10,376 nucleotides of DNA from JAAFJT01 sp043772905 (GCA_043772905.1 JAYVFS010000196.1:1-10376), one strand, 5' to 3'. Shown: positions 1 to 7,532, counted from the stretch's first letter. The notes: generated by a model not told the origin, from the letters alone. Numbers and translations: made by a program.

Positions 1-1332
1 AAATGGCTTACCAGCAGTAAAAGGATTGCCTGGTGTTTTACCTGTTGCCAATTGATAAGGAGCGATGTTCGGGACACCTGTATAGAATGCAGGTAAAATA
101 TCCACCGAACGTGGTTGACCTTTACGGAGCAAATAGTTACCAAAAGCGGCATTGTCAAGAGCCGTTCCAGCAGTTGCAGGATGCCCTTTGATGACCCACA
201 AACCGTCTTTCGTATTACCAAAATCCACTGCGCCTAAGACTGTTTTTGACGCTGTTTGAATCCGCAATTTAGACATCGCAGGAACAGCCGTACCAAATAA
301 ACGGTCGTCCATATAGAGACCTAATTCTGGATTCGTGAAATATTGCTCAAATTCTTGCTCGCCTGCATAAGGCGTACCATAGTTCCATTTGTCTTTTTGA
401 CCAATTGGAATAACGGCTTCGTTTGTCAAAGGCATACCCAAACGAGAGACTTGTACCCAATCGCCTGAATAACTTGGTTTTGCACCATTCGGGTTCAAAG
501 TCGTTACTTTTGGACGGCTTGCAGAAGCCCAAACGCCGATGATATAATTGCCATCAAGGATGCTTGTTGCTTGACTAACGGGTTTCAAGTCCTTTTGAAC
601 GAGTTGAATCGGTATTTGCAACGCAATCGTGTGAACATTGTAGCAACCAACACCGTCACGTGCACCACCGTCTCCACGGGTTTGACCTAAATCGAAAATA
701 CCACCTAAATCAACAAAAAATGGGTCGTCAGCGGGTCCGCAGAAGATTTTTTCACCTGTGCCAGCCGTAACGACAGCTGCTTGCATCAATTGTGCATACG
801 TTTTGCCGAGACCTAAAACAGCGTTGTCAATCGAGCGAGGTCCGATGTTTGGCGGCGGTACAGGTCCGTTTGTATAAACCGTTTGCCAAGCACCATTGTT
901 ACCGAAGCGACGTTCAACGAAATACGTTGTTTTCAAATTCTGTTTGCCGAGGCGAATGTTGAAAAACGTCGTTGGGTCTTCATTCACTTTCGTAAAAGTA
1001 AAACGGTAAACGAGGTCGTCACCAAACGACAAAGGGTTTGTTTTAATGTGGATTTCATAGCGAATGTCTTCGCCAAAAGTTGCATAATTTGGTCCGCCTT
1101 GTGGCAATTCCAAACCGATGTAGTTGGCAATAATTGTCACGGTGTTTGGATTGTCGGGACTGCGGAAAGCATAAAGGTCAGTGTTGTCAGCCAATGGGTC
1201 ATTGGCAATCATCGGTGCTTCGCGGTGACTTGAAGCTTCAAGATAGCGGGCTTCGATGCCAAAATAGGCAATCGCACCTACGAGTACTGCTACGACAGCA
1301 GATTTGAATGCAAATGGAGGTAAATTTTTCAT
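1..1332 (-). CDS. DUF4331 family exported protein (C-terminus cut by window edge)
   Basis: The reading frame is open from the ATG at 1332 to the window edge, giving 444 codons with no stop, so the protein is incomplete at its C-terminus. Residues 9-28 form a hydrophobic N-terminal segment, probably a signal peptide or anchor, so the protein should act in the periplasm or outside the cell. It is followed at residues 34-40 by S-S-H-R-E-A-P, then N-D-P-L-A-D-N-T-D-L-Y-A-F. This is the hallmark opening of the DUF4331 family, in which the SSHREAP segment starts the conserved domain. Later segments rich in G, N and P (for example the G-G-I-F-D-L-G-Q-T-R-G-D-G-G region near residue 215) also fit. 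The family has no established biochemical role that I can state. The gene stands alone on its strand, with about 300 bases of upstream region and the terminated yfhO-like gene behind it. The family call is firm; the function is unknown. Confidence 0.88.
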   Translation of the reverse strand, partial: MKNLPPFAFKSAVVAVLVGAIAYFGIEARYLEASSHREAPMIANDPLADNTDLYAFRSPDNPNTVTIIANYIGLELPQGGPNYATFGEDIRYEIHIKTNPLSFGDDLVYRFTFTKVNEDPTTFFNIRLGKQNLKTTYFVERRFGNNGAWQTVYTNGPVPPPNIGPRSIDNAVLGLGKTYAQLMQAAVVTAGTGEKIFCGPADDPFFVDLGGIFDLGQTRGDGGARDGVGCYNVHTIALQIPIQLVQKDLKPVSQATSILDGNYIIGVWASASRPKVTTLNPNGAKPSYSGDWVQVSRLGMPLTNEAVIPIGQKDKWNYGTPYAGEQEFEQYFTNPELGLYMDDRLFGTAVPAMSKLRIQTASKTVLGAVDFGNTKDGLWVIKGHPATAGTALDNAAFGNYLLRKGQPRSVDILPAFYTGVPNIAPYQLATGKTPGNPFTAGKPF

Positions 1333-1385
1333 AAATTGAACATTTTAAATTTAATAAATTTAGTTAAAGAAATAGCTCCGCCATA

Positions 1386-1396
1386 CCCCTCAGTAG
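1386..1396 (+). repeat. CCCCTCAGTA interspersed word, copy 1 (intergenic)
   Basis: CCCCTCAGTAG lies 54 bases upstream of the DUF4331 start codon. It is the only intergenic copy of the eight. The bases after it (GCGATACTTTGG) partly mirror the word, with AGTA-GCGA-TACT as a perfect core, so this copy may sit in a small hairpin in the leader of the minus-strand gene. Confidence 0.85.
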
Positions 1397-1466
1397 CGAT
1401 ACTTTGGCAGCTCGTTTTGAATATAAAAGTGATATTTTAAAAAAATCAGAATGGTGTGAACAAGGC

Positions 1467-1482
1467 GAAAACCTTTGTTTTC
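1467..1482. promoter_or_regulatory. Small inverted repeat upstream of the DUF4331 gene
   Basis: A perfect 6-base inverted repeat, GAAAAC and GTTTTC, encloses a 4-base loop CTTT. It lies about 135 bases upstream of the DUF4331 start. It could be a regulator-binding site, but it is short and A/T-rich and may have arisen by chance. Confidence 0.2.
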
Positions 1483-1637
1483 ATTAGTTTATGTGCTGAT
1501 TAAGCAATTTGAGAAAATCTAATTTGTTTGTTCGAGTTTATCTACGATATAAAGGATGTGTTTGGTTTTTGAGAATTAAAAAAAAGTTAAATTTTTTTTG
1601 AAAGCAACACTTCGTAACGCCAAATTGCATTTAGCGC

Positions 1638-1670
1638 AAAAAAAAACGGCATACTGATGGGTATGCCGTT
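1638..1670 (-). terminator. Rho-independent terminator of the yfhO-like gene
   Basis: A perfect 10-base-pair stem, AACGGCATAC at 1645-1654 and GTATGCCGTT at 1661-1670, encloses a 6-base loop. On the plus strand it is preceded by a run of nine A residues (1638-1646), so a minus-strand transcript would have a stable hairpin followed by a U-tract. It begins 16 bases after the yfhO stop codon, the expected position. This separates yfhO transcription from the DUF4331 gene downstream on the same strand. Confidence 0.9.
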
Positions 1671-1686
1671 GTTACGTTATTATTGC

Positions 1687-4290
1687 TTACTTTTTCTTAC
1701 GCATCGTTGGCTTCGGTTTTTCTGTTACCGAAGGCTTTGATACTGAGGGGGTCGCTTTCCGTTCAGCTTTTTCAACAACGGCTTGCTCTGGCAACAAATC
1801 CGTTTCAGGTAAACCATTTTTACGGAAGTAGTAAAACAAACCACCCACAAAACCAAGCAACAACAACGCCGAAGCAATCATACTATATGTTTCGCCTGAA
1901 TAGTATGATTTTGGATGAAATTCCATAACTATTTTATGGTTGCCCGCAGGAATTTTAGCGGCACGCAAAACATAATTCGCTTTGGCGAATTTAGCAGGTT
2001 GACCGTCAATGGTCATATTCCAACCTTTTTCCATCGGATAATAAATCTCTGAAAAGACTGCCAATTGGTCTGTTTTTGCAGACGATTCATATTCCAATTT
2101 GTCGGGATTGTAAGCCGTCATTTTTATCGTTGCGGTCGAGTCATACTGAGGGGTCGTTGAACCGATGATGTCTGCAAATTTTTTCTGAACAACGACTTCA
2201 TATTTTGGATTTATTTTACCGACTTCTTCTAACTCTTGGTCGGCATTGTCCACCACTTTGACGTTTTTGACAAACCACGCATTACCGAGAGCAAAAGGAT
2301 TGATTTGTAAACCATTCATTTCGTCGCCTAAAACGACATATTTAGCATTCAACATACCATAAAGCGGCATATTGGGTTGTTCTGACATCGGTTTGTTGGG
2401 TTCAAAACTGCCGAGATAACGCTCAATCAACTCTTGATAAATCATCATTTTTGCCGCATGATAACCACCGACTGACTTATGATACATAGATGTATTGGCA
2501 TTTTCAAACGGCAAACCCCTGCGTAAATCCAAGACACGGAAACTCAATTCCTTGTCTTTCATTATCATTTGATCAACAGGAGCTGGTTTTGTCTCCTCTT
2601 TTACTTTGCTGGCATCTTGAAATTTTTCCTCATATATAACGCGTCTTGAAACTGTCCACGCATCACCCAAACACAACAAACCGATACCCGCAACAATAAT
2701 CCACGATTTTGTAACGATGCCACGCAACGATACAAACAGCAAAGCCGCCGCCGCTAAAATGAGCATCAAAGAGTGCATCGCATCAGATTTTGCTAAATCT
2801 GCCCTTGCTTCGTGCAAACTTGACATAATTTGAGTCATTTGTGGCGCACCAATTTGTGGGCTACTTTGCTTGATTTGTTCTGTAATCCGCGTGTCCGCCA
2901 CAGGGTTTGCGAAGCTGCCCATCATACTGACAAGGCACAATGCCACTGTCACACCAGTCGCAATCAACAAAGCACGTTGCTTTTTTTCGTTGGATACTGA
3001 GGGGGATAAAAATTGATTCAATGCCAACATCGCCATCAATGCAAACAGCATTTGACCCAAACCAAGTGCCTGAGTATGAGCTCTGAATTTGTTGTAAAGG
3101 GGCAAAGTATCGTAAAACAGCGTGCCAATCGGCGAATTATCGCCCCAAGCAATCGCTACGGACAAGAAACTCGCTGCCAAAATACCCCAACGCCAACGGG
3201 GGTCAACCAACTGAATACCCAAAACGAAGAGGAAAATGATAATTGCACCATAATATATAGCCACACCGACGAAAGGCTGATTGCCCATATACAGCGCACC
3301 GCCCAAGCCTTGTTTGGCAATATCCACGTCTTCCATATTTTGCGAAGCACCGCCACCGTAGGCATTTTGCACCAAAAGCGTCATCGTTTCGCCAATGCCA
3401 TAACTCCAACCGAAGGCATAACTTTTTGACAAACCACCATCGGGATTGCTCGAAGCCGTCTGCCCTTGATTGGTTTGCAAAGCCATTTTTGAAGCCGCAG
3501 ATAGTTCGGTTTTGCCACGTGTACTTTCTGCTTGATATTCCAAAGTCGTCCAAATCGTCGTTAAATTGGTCAAAACCGCAAAAGTTAAGCCCGCAATCAA
3601 CGATAAAGCGGCTTTTCCAAAAACCAAAGGCGTTTTTTCACGTATAGCATTCACAAGTTCTGAAATGCCCAAAACGGCAACAATTAGAAACGTATAGTAG
3701 GTAATTTGATAGTGATTGGCATAAATCTGTAAAGCCGTAAACAGCGCAAACAGTAAACCACCGATAATGTATTTCCCACGAAAAGCTAAAATAGCGCATG
3801 CTAATACAGAAGGTGCATAAGCCAAAGCCACCATTTTTGTGGAGTGACCTGCGGCGATAATATCCATATTGAATGTCGAAAAGCCAAAAACTATTGCACC
3901 CAAAAGTGAGATACGCCAATCTAATCGCATGATAGTCAATAAAAAATACATGCACAACATCGCTAATAATACCTCTGAAAAAGGCGAAGTCAACGGCTGT
4001 CCTGCTAACATTAAACGAAAAACAGGCACAGTCAAATTGCCCTTTGCATCAAAGTGAATTTGAAATGTGGGCATTCCGCTAAAGTATGCGTTTGTCCAAA
4101 GTGGTGCTTTACCGGTTTCCAATTTGGTTTTGTCCATTTCAGATTGCGAAGCAGCCGCTTGAATATTATCGTGTTGATTGAGGACTTTTCCGTCAAACAC
4201 ATACGGAGAAAAGAAGATAAGTGCCAAGACGACCATAACAACAAACGAAATGCCGTGCGGTAGGAGTTTTTTAAATACTGAATTTTCCAT
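1687..4290 (-). CDS. YfhO-family polytopic membrane protein
   Basis: This is an 867-residue integral membrane protein. Residues 13-32 form the first membrane segment, followed by an external loop with N-Q-H-D-N-I-Q (residues 38-44) and W-T-N-A-Y-F-S-G-M-P-T-F-Q (65-77). Both are typical of the Bacteroidota branch of the YfhO family (PF09586). About a dozen hydrophobic segments follow to roughly residue 555, then a soluble region (about 560-800) holding the conserved Y-Y-P-M-E-K-G-W and P-A-G-N-H-K-I segments, then a last membrane helix (about 807-827). Firmicute YfhO proteins act in glycosylation of cell-envelope polymers, and the fold resembles GT-C lipid-sugar-dependent glycosyltransferases; the Asp of the first loop would be the catalytic acid equivalent. 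The substrate here is unknown. The C-terminal tail (about 840-867) is basic and Pro-rich and includes T-P-S-V-S-K-P-S-V. The gene carries three copies of the CCCCTCAGTA word, all sense. It has its own terminator and is divergent from the acyltransferase gene. Confidence 0.9.
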   Translation of the reverse strand: MENSVFKKLLPHGISFVVMVVLALIFFSPYVFDGKVLNQHDNIQAAASQSEMDKTKLETGKAPLWTNAYFSGMPTFQIHFDAKGNLTVPVFRLMLAGQPLTSPFSEVLLAMLCMYFLLTIMRLDWRISLLGAIVFGFSTFNMDIIAAGHSTKMVALAYAPSVLACAILAFRGKYIIGGLLFALFTALQIYANHYQITYYTFLIVAVLGISELVNAIREKTPLVFGKAALSLIAGLTFAVLTNLTTIWTTLEYQAESTRGKTELSAASKMALQTNQGQTASSNPDGGLSKSYAFGWSYGIGETMTLLVQNAYGGGASQNMEDVDIAKQGLGGALYMGNQPFVGVAIYYGAIIIFLFVLGIQLVDPRWRWGILAASFLSVAIAWGDNSPIGTLFYDTLPLYNKFRAHTQALGLGQMLFALMAMLALNQFLSPSVSNEKKQRALLIATGVTVALCLVSMMGSFANPVADTRITEQIKQSSPQIGAPQMTQIMSSLHEARADLAKSDAMHSLMLILAAAALLFVSLRGIVTKSWIIVAGIGLLCLGDAWTVSRRVIYEEKFQDASKVKEETKPAPVDQMIMKDKELSFRVLDLRRGLPFENANTSMYHKSVGGYHAAKMMIYQELIERYLGSFEPNKPMSEQPNMPLYGMLNAKYVVLGDEMNGLQINPFALGNAWFVKNVKVVDNADQELEEVGKINPKYEVVVQKKFADIIGSTTPQYDSTATIKMTAYNPDKLEYESSAKTDQLAVFSEIYYPMEKGWNMTIDGQPAKFAKANYVLRAAKIPAGNHKIVMEFHPKSYYSGETYSMIASALLLLGFVGGLFYYFRKNGLPETDLLPEQAVVEKAERKATPSVSKPSVTEKPKPTMRKKK
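1740..1751 (-). repeat. CCCCTCAGTA interspersed word, copy 2 (yfhO tail)
   Basis: The sense strand reads CCCCCTCAGTAT and encodes T-P-S-V-S in the basic C-terminal tail of the YfhO protein. The flanks extend an exact 18-base identity, ACCCCCTCAGTATCAAAG (1735-1752, minus strand), with copy 7 in the deacetylase gene. Confidence 0.9.
2143..2153 (-). repeat. CCCCTCAGTA interspersed word, copy 3 (yfhO soluble region)
   Basis: The sense strand reads CCCCTCAGTAT with four C residues. It is read in another frame than copies 2 and 4, giving T-P-Q-Y-D around residue 713 of the YfhO protein. Confidence 0.9.
2994..3005 (-). repeat. CCCCTCAGTA interspersed word, copy 4 (yfhO inter-helix loop)
   Basis: The sense strand reads CCCCCTCAGTAT, followed by CC. 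It encodes S-P-S-V-S near residue 430, in a polar loop between two membrane segments (F-L-S-P-S-V-S-N-E-K-K). Confidence 0.9.
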
Positions 4291-4310
4291 TAATTAATGA
4301 TTATTGTCAA

Positions 4311-4343
4311 TTGAATTTTGTCTAATTTTTAATTCTATTTTTG
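4311..4343 (+). promoter_or_regulatory. Candidate Bacteroidota promoter for the acyltransferase gene
   Basis: TATTTTTG at 4336-4343 matches the Bacteroidota -7 box TAnnTTTG exactly. TTG at 4311-4313 lies 22 bases upstream, within the usual -33 spacing. Transcription would start near 4350, leaving a leader of about 60 bases before the ATG at 4412. The region is A/T-rich, so chance matches are possible. Confidence 0.4.
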
Positions 4344-4383
4344 CGACCTTTTAGTATTATTCTCAAAAGTTAAAAATTTCGCT

Positions 4384-4391
4384 CAAAAGTA
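4384..4391 (-). promoter_or_regulatory. Weak candidate -7 box for the divergent yfhO gene
   Basis: On the minus strand 4391-4384 reads TACTTTTG, an exact TAnnTTTG. It lies about 95 bases upstream of the yfhO ATG (4290). No TTG occurs at the usual distance upstream; the nearest give spacers of 11 and 27 bases, so support is weak. If it is used, the two divergent transcripts would overlap across their promoters. Confidence 0.2.
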
Positions 4392-4411
4392 TCATTTAAA
4401 ATCAAAATCTT

Positions 4412-5563
4412 ATGTCCACAACCGCTAAAATTCATTTTTCAGGTCTTAATACATTGCGGTTTTTTGCAGCTTATTTCGTCGTCTTGCATCACGGCGAAAC
4501 GATTCGCGCTAAGTATGGTTTACCCAATTTTGAACATTATTCTTTTTTTAGAAATGGCTCATTAGCCGTTTCGTTTTTCTTCGTTCTGTCGGGCTTTTTG
4601 ATAACCTTTTTATTGCTTACTGAAATAAAAAAAACAGGTTCTATCTGCCTTAAAAAATTCTATATGCGGCGTGTATTGCGCATTTTTCCATTGTATTATT
4701 TATTGGTTTTCATTGGATTAATCGCCATTCCTCTATTTCTAAACGTCATTCATTTTCCGAACACGCAGCCTTATGATACGGCAACGGGCGGTGTTTTGTT
4801 CCTGTTTTTCCTTAGTTTTGTGGTCAATGCTATGTTCGGTAGTCACTTGTTAGAACCGCTTTGGAGTATTGGTGTGGAGGAGTATTTTTACTTGATTTGG
4901 GCGCCACTTTTTAAGTTTTTTAAAAACCATATTCTCAAAGTCATTATTAGTGTTATCGTCCTAAAATCCATCATTATTTTGTTTTTTGCTACTCAAAATG
5001 ATAAAAGTGAGGTTTTAACAATCGTAGAAGACGTTTTATTATCCTTGAAATTTGAACTCATGGCAATCGGTGGTTTAGGTGCACGTGCTGTTTTTAGAAA
5101 TAGAAAAAGTGTAGAAAACGCCCTTGTTTTCAAACCTATTTTTCAAGTTTCATTTTTAACAATTTTGTTTTTAAGATTCTTCTTTCACGGCTATTTCCTT
5201 GAAAATCAATTTATTATTTATAAAATATTTTTTCTAACACCCGTTTTAGGCACTTATACTGAGGGGGGGCTTTTCCTCTGGCTTATCCTCAATGTGTCCG
5301 TCAATCCGAAGCCGTTGTTCAGACTCAATAATCCTTTTTTAGAAAAACTCGGTGAAATCAGTTATGGCATATATATGTATCAAATGCTCGTTATCTTTGG
5401 GGTTATCTTGGTTTTTAAAAAATGGCTGATGCAGATGTCTCCTACCCTGTCCTTCATCTTTTTTTATATTGTGGTAACATTTGGCGTAATTAGTGTTTCA
5501 AGGTTGTCGAAACGATATTTTGAGGATTGGTTTTTGGCCTTTAAGTCCAAATTTGAGTCGTAA
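4412..5563 (+). CDS. Membrane acyltransferase (acyltransferase 3 / OafA family)
   Basis: This is a 383-residue polytopic protein, about the usual length for the core acyltransferase 3 domain with no SGNH extension. Visible family motifs are L-N-T-L-R-F-F-A-A-Y-F-V-V-L-H-H (12-27), where the His pair includes the catalytic His; S-F-F-F-V-L-S-G-F-L-I-T (54-65); F-Y-M-R-R-V-L-R-I-F-P-L-Y-Y (83-96) with the conserved Arg residues; and L-W-S-I-G-V-E-E-Y-F-Y-L-I-W (150-163) with the conserved Glu. Such enzymes move acetyl or other acyl groups across the inner membrane onto sugars of O-antigen, capsule or peptidoglycan. The substrate cannot be read from sequence. The ATG at 4412 places the first motif correctly at the N-terminus. 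The gene has its own candidate promoter and 228 bases separate it from the methyltransferase gene, so co-transcription is uncertain. One CCCCTCAGTA word lies antisense in it. Confidence 0.92.
   Translation: MSTTAKIHFSGLNTLRFFAAYFVVLHHGETIRAKYGLPNFEHYSFFRNGSLAVSFFFVLSGFLITFLLLTEIKKTGSICLKKFYMRRVLRIFPLYYLLVFIGLIAIPLFLNVIHFPNTQPYDTATGGVLFLFFLSFVVNAMFGSHLLEPLWSIGVEEYFYLIWAPLFKFFKNHILKVIISVIVLKSIIILFFATQNDKSEVLTIVEDVLLSLKFELMAIGGLGARAVFRNRKSVENALVFKPIFQVSFLTILFLRFFFHGYFLENQFIIYKIFFLTPVLGTYTEGGLFLWLILNVSVNPKPLFRLNNPFLEKLGEISYGIYMYQMLVIFGVILVFKKWLMQMSPTLSFIFFYIVVTFGVISVSRLSKRYFEDWFLAFKSKFES
5256..5269 (-). repeat. CCCCTCAGTA interspersed word, copy 5 (antisense in acyltransferase gene)
   Basis: The plus strand reads ATACTGAGGGGGGG with seven G residues, the longest homopolymer end of all copies. 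It is the only coding copy antisense to its gene; it encodes Y-T-E-G-G-L near residue 283. A seven-G run inside a reading frame is a potential slippage site. Confidence 0.9.
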
Positions 5564-5791
5564 CAATTATTTTAAGCATCTGCTCTTATATTTTAAAAAA
5601 AGTAGAAAATGCTTCTCGAACTATAAAAATAATAATACTATTGTCTTTTAATGAAAAGATGCAGTGCCTGATATTATCCATCTTGTAATATTGAAAAATA
5701 AAACTATGTCTAATAACAACTAAACGCATAACCATTTATCCATTCTCCGAAAGTTTATTCAAAATAAAATCGAAAATAAAAAAATAAGAAT
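5564..5791. other. A/T-rich intergenic region, acyltransferase to methyltransferase
   Basis: This spacer has no coding frame, no convincing terminator and no exact TAnnTTTG box on the plus strand. AAGCAT (5574-5579) and ATGCTT (5609-5614) could pair, but over only six bases with a long loop. The last 30 bases before the methyltransferase ATG are almost all A and T, typical of a Bacteroidota leader. Confidence 0.4.
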
Positions 5792-6628
5792 ATGAATAAT
5801 ATGTTAAAGGAACTCATACCACCTATTATCTACAGAAAACTTGAAAAGATAAAGAAAAATAAGACACATCAAACCTTTCGTTCTTATGAAGATGCCTTGA
5901 AGTTGTGTACAACAGATTCGTATGAACAACAAGAGTTGATAGAAGTGATTTTTAAAAAAACAAGACGATTTGCTGAGGATATCAAGTCAAAAGCTGTACC
6001 TATTTGGGAAACCTCCGCTTATAGCATGGTTTCATTATTGAATCCAGTGATTGAAATGGAATCAAAGGAAATCAGTGTCTTGGATTTTGGTGGCGCATGT
6101 GGCGCGCACTATTTTCAATTGAGAAATATCATAGACAAAAGCTTAAAAATCAATTGGGTCGTCGTCGAAACGCCTGCAATGGTGGCGCTAGCTAAAAAAT
6201 TAGAGACAGATGAACTTTCCTTTTGTAGTAATTTAGACGATGCGATTAAAAAACTGGGTAAAGTGGACTTACTGCATACTTCTGGAACGCTGCAATGTGT
6301 GGACGAACCACTAAAATATTTGAATAACATCCTTAACTGCAATGCAAAGTGGCTTTTGTTTAATAGACTTGGTTTGAACAAAAAAGACAGAAATGTTGTA
6401 TCCATCCATTCATCTAAATTAAGCTGGAATGGTATCGGTGAATTACCAGAGGGTTATACTGACAGATGGGTCAAATATCCATTTACCTTTATGTCTGAAA
6501 AGGTTTTTCTGGAAAAAGTACAAGGTAAATATTTATCAGTTGCCAAATTTTTCGACCAAAGTGGTATGTATGACATTAAAGGCGAAGAAATAGTGGGGTA
6601 TGGATTACTATGTAAAAATATTACCTAA
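5792..6628 (+). CDS. Putative SAM-dependent methyltransferase, TIGR04325 (LIC12133) family
   Basis: This is a 278-residue soluble protein. Residues 96-108, V-L-D-F-G-G-A-C-G-A-H-Y-F, are a class I SAM-binding motif I. V-V-V-E-T-P (123-128) supplies the acidic end of strand 2, and V-D-L-L-H-T-S-G-T-L-Q-C-V (158-170) fits motif IV. The combination of D-F-G-G-x-x-G, V-V-E-T-P, the H-T-S-G-T-L-Q segment and a late W-x-x-Y-P-F-T-F segment is what I associate with the TIGR04325 family. Members usually lie in O-antigen or capsule clusters, but their acceptor is not known to me. The first 30 residues are basic and rich in Lys. The gene ends 38 bases before the glycosyltransferase on the same strand, so the two probably form an operon. 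It is visibly more A/T-rich than its neighbours and carries no copy of the CCCCTCAGTA word; this may mark acquired DNA but is weak evidence. Confidence 0.8.
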   Translation: MNNMLKELIPPIIYRKLEKIKKNKTHQTFRSYEDALKLCTTDSYEQQELIEVIFKKTRRFAEDIKSKAVPIWETSAYSMVSLLNPVIEMESKEISVLDFGGACGAHYFQLRNIIDKSLKINWVVVETPAMVALAKKLETDELSFCSNLDDAIKKLGKVDLLHTSGTLQCVDEPLKYLNNILNCNAKWLLFNRLGLNKKDRNVVSIHSSKLSWNGIGELPEGYTDRWVKYPFTFMSEKVFLEKVQGKYLSVAKFFDQSGMYDIKGEEIVGYGLLCKNIT

Positions 6629-6666
6629 TCCACTGGCAATAAACATTGGCATAAGACTATAGTCAT

Positions 6667-7440
6667 ATGAATCCAAAATTCTCAATCATAACCATCGTCT
6701 ATAACGGCGAAACTTTCATCGAAGGAACGATGAAAAGCGTTCTAAATCAAACCTTTACAGATTACGAATACATCATCGTTGACGGTGCGTCAAAGGATAG
6801 TACGGTGTCGTTAATTCAAAATATTGCTCAAAATGCACCCCGCAGTATAAAATGGATTTCAGAACCCGACAAAGGTTTGTACGATGCCATGAACAAAGGT
6901 TTACGGCTTGCCACAGGTGATTTCGTTCTGTTTTTGAACGCAGGAGATTGGCTTTTTGAAGCCACAACTTTAGAAAAAATAGCAGCCGCAACCACACTGA
7001 ATACCGATATTCTGTACGGCGAAACGATGCTCGTTGATGAAACTCGACGACACATTGGCACTCGATCAGATATAACCGTTCAAAAATTGCCTGGAAAATT
7101 GACTTGGCGAAGTATGAGTTTGGGCATGGTGGTATGTCATCAATCCTTTTTACCCGCTCGAAAAATAGCCCCTCAGTATTTGGAGAATAATTTGGCGGCG
7201 GATATTGATTGGGTCATTAATTGCTTGAAAAATGGGGGAAATGTAACGAATACGCATACAATTGTTTCAGAATACTTGATGGGTGGTGTTTCGAAAAAGC
7301 AGCATCAACAGTCTTTGAAGGATAGATATATTGTTTTGAAAACGCATTTTGGAACGGTTGGTAATATTTTTAATCATGTATTAATTACGCTTCGGGCAGT
7401 AGTTTTTAAAGTTAAAAATGTAGGGAAAGCGAAATATTAA
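6667..7440 (+). CDS. Family 2 glycosyltransferase
   Basis: This 257-residue protein has a GT-A fold and no membrane span, so it is probably a cytoplasmic, membrane-associated enzyme adding a sugar to a lipid-linked glycan. F-S-I-I-T-I-V-Y-N-G-E-T-F-I (5-18) is the nucleotide-binding start. S-V-L-N-Q-T-F-x-D-Y-E-Y-I-I-V-D-G-A-S-K-D-S-T (24-46) carries the UDP-binding Asp residues. E-P-D-K-G-L-Y-D-A-M-N-K-G (66-78) is typical of the WcaE-like subgroup. F-L-N-A-G-D-W (89-95) is its version of the metal-binding D-x-D. G-M-V-V-C-H-Q-S-F (near 153-161) fits the acceptor side. The donor sugar and acceptor cannot be told. It follows the methyltransferase by 38 bases and ends just before a convergent inverted repeat. 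One CCCCTCAGTA word lies in it in sense orientation. Confidence 0.93.
   Translation: MNPKFSIITIVYNGETFIEGTMKSVLNQTFTDYEYIIVDGASKDSTVSLIQNIAQNAPRSIKWISEPDKGLYDAMNKGLRLATGDFVLFLNAGDWLFEATTLEKIAAATTLNTDILYGETMLVDETRRHIGTRSDITVQKLPGKLTWRSMSLGMVVCHQSFLPARKIAPQYLENNLAADIDWVINCLKNGGNVTNTHTIVSEYLMGGVSKKQHQQSLKDRYIVLKTHFGTVGNIFNHVLITLRAVVFKVKNVGKAKY
7169..7179 (+). repeat. CCCCTCAGTA interspersed word, copy 6 (glycosyltransferase gene)
   Basis: CCCCTCAGTAT with four C residues is in sense orientation and read as A-P-Q-Y-L near residue 169, the same frame as copy 3 in yfhO. Confidence 0.9.
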
Positions 7441-7446
7441 TCAAGT

Positions 7447-7532
7447 AATTTTTTGTCATTCTGAACGCAGTGAAAGAATCTAAATATTATTTCATGCAGA
7501 TTCTATCACTGCGTTCAGAAGGGCAAAAAATT
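7447..7532. terminator. Long inverted repeat, likely bidirectional terminator or small repeat element
   Basis: Left arm 7447-7481 and right arm 7498-7532 are each 35 bases and pair with only three mismatches around a 16-base loop. Both outer ends are AATTTTTTG-like, so each strand would yield a hairpin followed by U residues. It lies between the convergent glycosyltransferase (stop at 7440) and nucleotidase (stop at 7531-7533) genes, and its right end overlaps the nucleotidase stop codon. The core TCATTCTGAACGCAGTGA resembles intergenic repeats I recall as common in Bacteroidota genomes, so this may be one member of a dispersed family serving as a terminator. Confidence 0.8.

Larger units (their letters stand above)
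1333..1637. other. Gene-free upstream region of the DUF4331 gene
   Basis: No credible coding frame is seen here. The stretch lies between the yfhO terminator and the DUF4331 start, both on the minus strand, so it should hold the DUF4331 promoter and leader. I found no good TAnnTTTG box on the minus strand. What can be seen is one copy of the CCCCTCAGTA word (1386-1395), a small perfect inverted repeat GAAAAC-CTTT-GTTTTC at 1467-1482 that could be an operator or a weak hairpin, and A/T-rich runs. Nothing else is recognisable. Confidence 0.5.

Noticed and set aside
883..1233. A 116-codon open frame on the plus strand opposite the DUF4331 gene
   Set aside because: It lies wholly antisense to a clear DUF4331 coding region, and its translation has no recognisable motif.
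3013..3429. A 138-codon plus-strand frame opposite yfhO
   Set aside because: It is a shadow of the strongly supported YfhO coding frame; the translation is rich in Gln, His and Thr as expected from antisense of a membrane-protein gene.
5574..5614. AAGCAT/ATGCTT as a terminator of the acyltransferase gene
   Set aside because: It has only six pairs, a loop of about 29 bases and no following U-tract on the plus strand.
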